Part shown: positions 6,782 to 11,972 of the stretch, one piece after another | Layout of the letters: every line of letters starts with the position of its first letter | How positions within the stretch are numbered: position 1 is the first letter of the stretch | Source of the DNA: Bacteroidales bacterium | Lineage (GTDB): Bacteria > Bacteroidota > Bacteroidia > Bacteroidales > UBA932 | DNA: 11,972 bases | Assembly (NCBI GenBank): GCA_024689525.1 | Contig: JAILDI010000204.1 | Location: 1 to 11,972 of the forward strand | Direction of reading: 5' to 3' | The notes under the pieces: generated by a model | What the model was told of the DNA's origin: nothing | What the model saw: the letters and a program-made list of their open reading frames with translations, nothing else | Database searches by the model: none | Translations under genes and position numbers: made by a program

Positions 6782-6816
6782 GCCGGTCTCCAAACCAGAA
6801 TGTTTTGGAGGCCGGC
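6782..6816 (-). terminator. Intrinsic terminator hairpin between tdk and recX
   Basis: GCCGGTCTCCAAA (6782-6794) pairs with TTTGGAGGCCGGC (6804-6816) in a 13-bp stem with one G-U pair and a 9-nt loop. On the minus strand the stem is followed directly by TTTTGGTTT, so it fits as the terminator of the C11 peptidase-recX message. On the plus strand it starts 18 nt after the tdk stop but lacks a T tract, so it would be at most a weak or processing-type end for tdk. Confidence 0.75.
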
Positions 6817-6884
6817 CTTCAGACGTGTACTAAAACCTAAACCTGTACTATAGATGCAGTGTCAAAGGCAAATGTTGCAGAAAA

Positions 6885-6913
6885 AGTGAAAAAAAACGCA
6901 ATTATTTTTCACT
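6885..6913. repeat. AT-rich inverted repeat downstream of recX
   Basis: AGTGAAAAA (6885-6893) and TTTTTCACT (6905-6913) form a 9-bp, mostly A-T stem around an 11-nt loop. It lies 32 nt beyond the recX stop, and a T run follows it on the minus strand. It may be a first, weak terminator or the 3'-end structure of the recX message. The rest of the 6764-6944 spacer shows only a short direct repeat (TGTACTA, near 6825 and 6843) and no gene. Confidence 0.4.
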
Positions 6914-6944
6914 ATTTTGCCAACGCATTGATAATCAGCGGGTT

Positions 6945-7400
6945 TTAACTGAGTAATTTTTCTACGACAGGAAGCACCTGATCGTAGGTGAAGCCCCTTC
7001 CGATGGCATATCGCAGGAGTTTGGGCTTTGCCGCAGGGTCTCCTTTGAGCGTCCGGGCGCGGGCGGAAAGGAGTTTTTCCATACGGGCACGGGCGTTTTC
7101 TTCAGTACCGGCTTCGGCGATGGCTTCATCGGCAATCGACCCGGTTATGCCTTTCATTCGAAGGGCGTAACGGATTTTCACCGGGCCCCAGCCCTGGAGC
7201 GAAAACTTGTCCCTGGCATAGGCGCGGGCATAGCGGGCGTCATCGACATAACGGTCACGGATAAGGGACTCCACAACTCTGGCGGCGGCCTTTTCTTCGC
7301 CTTCAAGGGATTTGAGTGCTTTGCGGGAAATATCGAAACTGCAGTATTCTGCCCTTGAGCAGAGCCTCTGCAGGCGGTCCAGTACTTTTTTCTCGTCCAT
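6945..7400 (-). CDS. recX: RecX family regulator of RecA
   Basis: RecX proteins bind the RecA filament and limit or modulate its activity. The 151-residue product is almost entirely helical, with the three tandem three-helix repeats of the family. Landmarks are AEYCSFDI near residue 17, YVDDARYARAYARDK near 50-65, and GWGPVKIRYALRMKGI near 70-86. The repeat around Gly-Arg-Gly-Phe near the C-terminus (IGRGFTYDQV) completes the third unit. The preferred start is the ATG at 7400. An in-frame GTG lies one codon upstream at 7403. The gene begins 4 nt after the stop of the C11 peptidase gene and so is probably co-transcribed with it, not with recA, which is about 6.6 kb away on the same strand. The hairpin at 6782-6816 probably ends the message. 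Confidence 0.92.
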   Translation of the reverse strand: MDEKKVLDRLQRLCSRAEYCSFDISRKALKSLEGEEKAAARVVESLIRDRYVDDARYARAYARDKFSLQGWGPVKIRYALRMKGITGSIADEAIAEAGTEENARARMEKLLSARARTLKGDPAAKPKLLRYAIGRGFTYDQVLPVVEKLLS

Positions 7401-7404
7401 CACA

Positions 7405-8712
7405 TTAAGGGACCAGGCCGGTTGCCGCGTTCCAGGAAATGTTTTCCCTGTAGTAATTGTTCAGGTAATCCGTTCCATTGGCGGGCAGGTACATACTGAA
7501 ACCGGAATAAACGTTTATGTCAAAGTCTTCCATAAACCTTGGCGTCGCAGCCTTGAAACGTACGGCTTTGTTCAATTCAGTCTGGAGGGCGGCCCTTTCC
7601 TGGTCGTTTATTCCGCAATGAAGGAGAATATCCTGGAGGTCATAGAAATAATGCCTGTCGAAACGGAAGTAACGCTGCACTGCATTTGCGTTGATTGAAT
7701 GGAGCTCGGTCTGGTATTTTGCAAACAGGGTGGCGCAGGTCGATGCCAGATTGTCCATCTGCCTGCAATCGATCATGGATATGGTAGCCGAGCGCATCGT
7801 CCCGGTCTTTGCATCGTAGCAGTTGTAATAGTCCTTGCACACGGACTCCACGTCGGGGGTGGGCTTTTCCAACAGATGGGATGTGAGGGTGGTATAGTTC
7901 AGCCCCTCCGCCAAGACTTCCGTCTGGGAGAAGGCCACATAGTCGCAAACGTCCCTCACTTCATATGCCAGTTCCACGCAACCCATTAGGCAGGCGTCGA
8001 CAATGAAATAGTCCAGATGCATGGGGAACACCCCTCCCAAATCCTTGATTTCCATCTCGTAATAGGGATTACCTTCGTCCTGGCCAAGGGATTTCACCGC
8101 GGGGAACTCCTCAATGGCGGGATACGTCCTGCGCTTACCCATCGACCAGAATCCGCTGCCGGGCTCGAACTTGGAAGGGTCGGCGTAGTACTTGGGAGGC
8201 AGCCAGCCGGTGCCGTGGGATGAGTACACCAGCCCGTAGCCCTTGGCGGGGAATTCATCCCGGATATATTCCAGGGCTTCCCTCATGAACGAGGGAGATG
8301 TAACTGCCGATGCGGCCGGCCACACCTTGATGGTGTCCCTCCTGGTTTCCTGCCCGGCTTCCCTGGTGAGACGGATCAGGACGGGAGATACAGGCGTTGA
8401 ATACTGCTTATAGCCCGGTGCCAGGCGGCTGATTATAAGAAGGACGTCCGCGTTCCGGCTGTCAATCGGCACATAGCCGTTGGTAAGATCCGTTATATCT
8501 TCTTCAAGATAGCTGGAAAGGGAGTTGAAGCCTGCGGAATACATAATAAGGACGCGGCGGGTTTCTTCGGTTACGGAGCGGTCCTGCCTGGGGCCGCTAT
8601 ATGTGGAACTACCGTCGAAAACGAAGTCGTCGAAATTGGGATTGCTCTTGGCGCAGGACCAGGACAGCCCCACGGCAAGCAACACGGCAAATATGACGCG
8701 CACGTTCTTCAT
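7405..8712 (-). CDS. Clostripain-like (C11) cysteine peptidase, lipoprotein
   Basis: From the ATG at 8712 the protein has 435 residues. It begins with a lipoprotein signal peptide (MKNVRVIFAVLLAVGLSWSC) whose Cys20 is the expected lipidation site. The caspase-like C11 fold is supported by the catalytic His motif YSSHGTGW (His166) and the catalytic Cys motif DACLMGC (Cys241), each at the end of a hydrophobic strand. A VLIMYSAGFNSL strand opens the fold near residue 54. Family members usually cut after Arg or Lys, and several secreted ones need self-cleavage. No clear internal cleavage site could be assigned. A TTG four codons upstream (8724) is in frame but falls inside the -7 box, so it was not chosen. 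Location should be periplasmic or cell-surface. The gene diverges from an M49 peptidase lipoprotein and precedes recX. Confidence 0.9.
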   Translation of the reverse strand: MKNVRVIFAVLLAVGLSWSCAKSNPNFDDFVFDGSSTYSGPRQDRSVTEETRRVLIMYSAGFNSLSSYLEEDITDLTNGYVPIDSRNADVLLIISRLAPGYKQYSTPVSPVLIRLTREAGQETRRDTIKVWPAASAVTSPSFMREALEYIRDEFPAKGYGLVYSSHGTGWLPPKYYADPSKFEPGSGFWSMGKRRTYPAIEEFPAVKSLGQDEGNPYYEMEIKDLGGVFPMHLDYFIVDACLMGCVELAYEVRDVCDYVAFSQTEVLAEGLNYTTLTSHLLEKPTPDVESVCKDYYNCYDAKTGTMRSATISMIDCRQMDNLASTCATLFAKYQTELHSINANAVQRYFRFDRHYFYDLQDILLHCGINDQERAALQTELNKAVRFKAATPRFMEDFDINVYSGFSMYLPANGTDYLNNYYRENISWNAATGLVP

Positions 8713-8721
8713 TATATTCGG

Positions 8722-8729
8722 CAAAGATA
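8722..8729 (-). promoter_or_regulatory. -7 box of the C11 peptidase promoter (TATCTTTG)
   Basis: Read on the minus strand, TATCTTTG fits TAnnTTTG. Transcription would begin near 8716, only a few bases before the ATG at 8712, so the message would be almost leaderless. A 13-nt palindrome (AAGAATTATTCTT, 8730-8742) lies between this box and the opposing M49 box. Confidence 0.5.
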
Positions 8730-8741
8730 AAGAATTATTCT

Positions 8742-8749
8742 TAAATTTG
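8742..8749 (+). promoter_or_regulatory. -7 box of the M49 peptidase operon promoter (TAAATTTG)
   Basis: TAAATTTG fits the Bacteroidota -7 consensus TAnnTTTG. Transcription would start near 8756, leaving 10 nt to the ATG at 8766 or 16 nt to the ATG at 8772. It stands back to back with the C11 -7 box across a 12-nt gap, so each -33 region would fall in the other gene's 5' end. No -33 TTG is obvious. Confidence 0.55.
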
Positions 8750-8765
8750 CGTACTGGAACCTCTA

Positions 8766-10757
8766 ATGTCTATGAAACTCATTACAAAAATTATGCTCAT
8801 TGCAAGCACTGCAGCCGCACTGGCAGGCTGTTCCAATCCCAAGGAGGGAGAATTCCGCTACACCATTGATGCATTTGCCGATCTTAAGGTAATGCGTTAT
8901 CAGATTCCCGGCTGGGAGAACCTCACTCTTCAGCAGAAGGAGTACGCTTATCACCTGTCGGAAGCCGCAAAATGGGGCCGGGACATCCTGTGGGACCAGA
9001 ATTGCAAGGAGAATCTCCGCGTGCGCCACGCAGTGGAGAACATCCTCAACAATTACAAGGGAGACCGCAAATGCCAGGATTTCGAAGACTTCACCGTATA
9101 CGCAAAGCGCCTGTTCTTCTCCAATGGCATGCATCATCACTATGCGGAAGACAAGTTCTTCCCCGCCTGCTCCAAGGAGTATTTCCAGAGCCTTCTGGAA
9201 GCGGTAGGGGTCGATGACGAAGACCTGCTGGACGTAATCTATAATCCGGGTCGATATCCCCAGCGCCGTTCCACTGAGACCAGCGGCGACATCGTGGCCC
9301 TGTCGGCCGTCAATTTCTACGACGGAGTCACCCGCGACGAGGTGGAGGCGTACTATGCATCCATCATCGACAAGAATGATCCCAATCCCATCTCCTACGG
9401 CCTGAACACCAAGGTCGTCAAGGGCGAAGACGGCGTTGTCAGGGAGATTCCCTGGTGCTCCGGGAGCATCTACGGCGCTGCCATCGACAAGATCTGCGAG
9501 GAGCTGGAAAAGGCTGCCGCGGTGGCAGAAAATGAGATCCAGGCCCGCGCGCTGGGCATTCTGGTCGATTATTACAAGACCGGCGACCTGCGCAAATGGG
9601 ACGAATTCAACATCGAGTGGGTGAAGGACACCATCGGCACGGTGGATTTCATCAACGGTTTCATCGAGGACTACAATGACCCTCTGGGCCGCAAGGCTTC
9701 CTGGGAGGGATATGTGAATATCAAGGACTCTCTGGCATCGGCAAGGACGGAAACCCTCAGCGCGAATGCGCAGTGGTTCGAGGACAACTCCCCCGTCGAC
9801 CCCCGCTTCCGCAAGGCGGTTGTCAAGGGCGTATCGGCCAAGGTCATCAATGCGGTATGCCTTGCCGGCGACAGCTATCCCTCTACGCCCATCGGCATAA
9901 ATCTGCCAAATGCCGACTGGATCCGCAAGGAGCATGGCTCCAAGAGCGTGACCATCGCCAATATCACCCATACCTATGATTATTCCGCGCAGGAAATGCC
10001 CAACTCCGTGCTGGAGGAATTTGCCTGGGACGATGCCGAAAAGGAGCGTTCCCGCAAGTGGAGCACCGTGGCCGATGAAATCCACACCGACCTCCACGAG
10101 TGCCTGGGCCACGGCTCCGGCCAGCTCCTGCCCGGGGTCTCCGCCACAGCGATGGGAGAATATGCCTCCACCCTGGAAGAAGCCAGGGCCGATCTTTTCG
10201 GACTCTACTATACGGCCGATCCGAAGATGGTGGAACTGGGCATTATGCCCGATCCGGAAGCCTACAAGGCCGAATATGACAGCTACATCCGCAACGGTCT
10301 GATGGTTCAGTTCAACCGCGTGGAGCTGGGACGCCCCAACACGGAGGCTCATATGCAGAACCGCAAGCTTATCGCCGAATGGTGTTTGGAAAAGGGTAAC
10401 GGCGTTATTGAGAAGAGGGTCCGCGACGGAAAGACATACTTCGTGGTTACCGACTATGTTGCGTTGCGCGCTTTGTTCGCAGAGCTTCTGGCGGAGATCC
10501 AGAGGATTAAGTCGGAAGGCGATTATGCCGCCGGAAAGGCTCTGGTTGAGACTTATGCCGTTCATATCGACCCGGATCTGCACCGCGAGGTGAAGGAACG
10601 CTACGATGCCCTGGGACTAAAGCCCTATGGCGGATTCGTGAATCCTACGATCGTGCCTGTTGTGAAGGGCGGCAAGGTTGTGGATTACGTGCTGGAATAC
10701 ACCGACGATTATCTTGGCCAGATGCTTGAGTATGGCCGCAAATACGGTATCCTTTGA
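8766..10757 (+). CDS. M49 metallopeptidase (dipeptidyl-peptidase III type), lipoprotein
   Basis: The family removes dipeptides from the N-terminus of short peptides with a zinc-dependent active site. The 663-residue protein carries the HEXXGH signature as HECLGH, with His444 and His449 as zinc ligands and Glu445 as catalytic base. The second motif, EEARAD, starts at 471, with Glu472 as third ligand. The 23-residue spacing from His449 to Glu472 equals that recalled for the Bacteroides enzyme. HECLGH has the five-residue form typical of bacterial M49, whereas eukaryotic enzymes have HELLGH. Residues 1-22 form a lipoprotein signal peptide with lipobox LAGC (Cys22), which places the enzyme in the periplasm or on an envelope surface. 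ATGs at 8766 and 8772 are both possible starts (MSMK or MK). The stop overlaps the xerD TTG start. The pairing with a divergent C11 lipoprotein peptidase suggests a role in peptide use or turnover in the envelope. Confidence 0.93.
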   Translation: MSMKLITKIMLIASTAAALAGCSNPKEGEFRYTIDAFADLKVMRYQIPGWENLTLQQKEYAYHLSEAAKWGRDILWDQNCKENLRVRHAVENILNNYKGDRKCQDFEDFTVYAKRLFFSNGMHHHYAEDKFFPACSKEYFQSLLEAVGVDDEDLLDVIYNPGRYPQRRSTETSGDIVALSAVNFYDGVTRDEVEAYYASIIDKNDPNPISYGLNTKVVKGEDGVVREIPWCSGSIYGAAIDKICEELEKAAAVAENEIQARALGILVDYYKTGDLRKWDEFNIEWVKDTIGTVDFINGFIEDYNDPLGRKASWEGYVNIKDSLASARTETLSANAQWFEDNSPVDPRFRKAVVKGVSAKVINAVCLAGDSYPSTPIGINLPNADWIRKEHGSKSVTIANITHTYDYSAQEMPNSVLEEFAWDDAEKERSRKWSTVADEIHTDLHECLGHGSGQLLPGVSATAMGEYASTLEEARADLFGLYYTADPKMVELGIMPDPEAYKAEYDSYIRNGLMVQFNRVELGRPNTEAHMQNRKLIAEWCLEKGNGVIEKRVRDGKTYFVVTDYVALRALFAELLAEIQRIKSEGDYAAGKALVETYAVHIDPDLHREVKERYDALGLKPYGGFVNPTIVPVVKGGKVVDYVLEYTDDYLGQMLEYGRKYGIL

Positions 10758-11620
10758 GGCTGCTGGAAGACTATACTTCCTATCTTCGGATAGAACGCGG
10801 GATGTCGCCGAATACGGTGGCATCCTACGTTCACGACGTTAAAGTGTTCCTTGATGCGTATCCCGGTGCGAGGCCCGGAGATCTGAAAGATGACGATATA
10901 GTGGAGCACTTGGCGGCGCTGGGGCTTTCCAAGCGCTCGCAGGCCAGGGTGCTGAGCGCACTGCGGTCGTTTTTCGACTGGTGCGTAGCCGAGGGCGATT
11001 CCGAGTCCAACCCGGCTTTGCGTGTGGATTCCCCCAAACCCGGGCACTATCTGCCTACCGTTCTTTCCGTGGAGGAGATCACCTTGATTCTGGATTCTGT
11101 GGACCTGCAGGCCCGTTTCGGACGCAGGGACAGGGCAATCCTGGAAGTGCTTTACGGCTGCGGCCTGCGGGTCTCCGAGGCGGTGAGCCTGAAGCTTCGT
11201 GACCTGTACCTCGGCGAGGGCTTTCTGAGGGTGACGGGCAAGGGAAACAAGCAGCGTGTGGTGCCTATGGGCGAAATGGCCGTGGCTGCACTGGAGGCGC
11301 ACCTGGAGGACCGCGGCGCAGTGCCGGCTTCCAGGCAGGATGAGGAGTATGTATTCTTGAATCGCAACGGGAAGCCGCTGAGCCGTGTGTCGATGTTCAA
11401 TATCGTCAAGAAGCAGGCGATGATTGCTGGAATCCAGAAAGAGATATCCCCCCACACATTCCGCCACTCCTTTGCCACGCATCTCGTTGAAGGCGGGGCC
11501 GACCTTCGCGTGGTGCAGGAAATGCTCGGGCACTCCTCCATCCTTACGACCGAAATCTACACGCATCTGGACCGCTCCACATGGCAGGCCGATGTGCTTG
11601 AACACCATCCCGAACGATGA
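10754..11620 (+). CDS. xerD: Tyrosine recombinase XerD (chromosome dimer resolution)
   Basis: XerD, with XerC, resolves chromosome dimers at dif under FtsK control. The 288-residue protein has the N-terminal SAM-like core-binding domain (about 1-85) and the catalytic domain. All six catalytic residues are visible: Arg139 (GLRVSE), Lys163 (TGKGNK), His234 and Arg237 (PHTFRH), His260 (LGHSS) and the nucleophile Tyr269 (IYTH). The C-terminal segment ending in HHP is XerD-like and favours XerD over XerC, as does the overall match. The start is TTG at 10754, overlapping the M49 stop in the arrangement TTGA. No in-frame ATG or GTG lies between it and the upstream stop codon, and the next Met (17) would delete helix A. 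Its place inside an operon with mtgA argues against a mobile integrase. No attachment repeats were seen. Confidence 0.9.
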   Translation: MRLLEDYTSYLRIERGMSPNTVASYVHDVKVFLDAYPGARPGDLKDDDIVEHLAALGLSKRSQARVLSALRSFFDWCVAEGDSESNPALRVDSPKPGHYLPTVLSVEEITLILDSVDLQARFGRRDRAILEVLYGCGLRVSEAVSLKLRDLYLGEGFLRVTGKGNKQRVVPMGEMAVAALEAHLEDRGAVPASRQDEEYVFLNRNGKPLSRVSMFNIVKKQAMIAGIQKEISPHTFRHSFATHLVEGGADLRVVQEMLGHSSILTTEIYTHLDRSTWQADVLEHHPER

Positions 11621-11972
11621 AACGCCGCAAGAAACTGGCATACTGGCTCTTTGTGCGCATCCCGTTCTGGTTTGTGGCGCTGAGCTTTGCCTTCGTGCTC
11701 CTGTACAAGGTGGCTCCGGTGTACTTCACTCCCCTAATGCTTGTGCGTGCCGTGCAGGGGGAAAAGGAGTTCCATCGGCAGTGGAGACCGCTTCGTGCGA
11801 TTTCTCCCGAAATGATAAAGGCTGTGATTGCGTCCGAGGACAATCGGTTTGCCACACACAAAGGCTTCGACTGGCTCGAGGTACGCAAGATGCTGAACGA
11901 CCATCAGTCCAAGGGGAAAAAGCTGCGTGGCTGCAGCACCATCTCGCAGCAAACGGCCAAGAACGTGTTCAC
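11617..11972 (+). CDS. mtgA: Monofunctional peptidoglycan glycosyltransferase MtgA (runs off right edge)
   Basis: MtgA polymerises glycan strands from lipid II at the outer face of the inner membrane (family GT51). The first 118 codons are present. A basic N-terminus (MKRRKK) leads into one transmembrane helix (about residues 9-30). The glycosyltransferase motif 1, IASEDNRFATHKGFDW, follows with catalytic Glu74. Motif 2 is RGCSTISQQTAKN at 104-116, in which Cys replaces the small residue (Gly or Ala) usual at that position. Family members have about 230-240 residues, so about half is missing. There is no sign of a transpeptidase domain, but the end lies outside the window, so a bifunctional class A penicillin-binding protein is not strictly excluded. 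The N-terminal pattern fits MtgA better. The ATG overlaps the xerD stop (ATGA), indicating coupled translation. Confidence 0.88.
   Translation, partial: MKRRKKLAYWLFVRIPFWFVALSFAFVLLYKVAPVYFTPLMLVRAVQGEKEFHRQWRPLRAISPEMIKAVIASEDNRFATHKGFDWLEVRKMLNDHQSKGKKLRGCSTISQQTAKNVF

Noticed and set aside
8763..10583. 606-codon open frame on the minus strand opposite the M49 gene
   Set aside because: The plus frame has intact zinc motifs and a lipoprotein signal. The antisense frame has composition typical of a mirror of GC-rich coding sequence and no recognisable domain.
10754..11620. Mobile-element integrase as an alternative for the tyrosine recombinase
   Set aside because: XerD-like length and motifs, tight coupling to neighbouring housekeeping genes, and no flanking repeats, tRNA or cargo.
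10709..11641. 310-codon minus-strand frame opposite xerD
   Set aside because: xerD on the plus strand has all six catalytic residues. The antisense translation shows no domain.

Overview
The window looks like chromosomal DNA from a Bacteroidota bacterium, most likely a GC-rich member of the Bacteroidales. Four observations support this. Most starts lack a recognisable Shine-Dalgarno sequence. Six start regions carry an upstream TAnnTTTG box, the -7 element of Bacteroidota promoters. A secreted patatin is fused to a POTRA and an outer-membrane barrel. There are also two lipoprotein peptidases (families C11 and M49) and a short hypothetical protein of a Bacteroidales type. No species is claimed. 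I see no insertion sequence, phage, CRISPR array, tRNA or rRNA. Every stretch of more than 300 bases contains a gene.

Layout, left to right. The 5' part of recA runs off the left edge on the minus strand (1-329). Divergent from it is a plus-strand pair: rlmN (446-1465), then 1 nt later a patatin/Omp85-type outer-membrane phospholipase (1467-3827). A 103-nt convergent spacer with two related hairpins, 52 nt apart, separates this pair from a minus-strand operon. In transcription order that operon is a proline-rich hypothetical protein (6152-5544), rsmI (5542-4811, GTG start) and a membrane-anchored helix-hairpin-helix protein (4845-3931, overlapping rsmI by 35 nt). Opposite it is tdk (6194-6763, plus). 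Between the two starts lies a perfect 12-bp inverted repeat whose arms each contain a -7 box.

Beyond a convergent spacer with a terminator hairpin (6764-6944) is a minus-strand pair: a clostripain-like C11 lipoprotein (8712-7405) followed by recX (7400-6945). Divergent from it is a plus-strand operon: an M49 (dipeptidyl-peptidase III type) lipoprotein (8766-10757), xerD (TTG start overlapping the M49 stop, 10754-11620) and mtgA (ATGA overlap, 11617 to the right edge, partial).

Most genes are housekeeping: recombination (recA, recX, xerD), rRNA/tRNA modification (rlmN, rsmI), nucleotide salvage (tdk) and cell wall (mtgA). Mixed with them are envelope peptidase and lipase genes. I do not find a convincing undescribed multi-gene system. 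The most unusual signals are the symmetric face-to-face promoter region between tdk and the hypothetical gene, the paired hairpin repeats after the patatin gene, and the repeat-built hypothetical protein beside rsmI.
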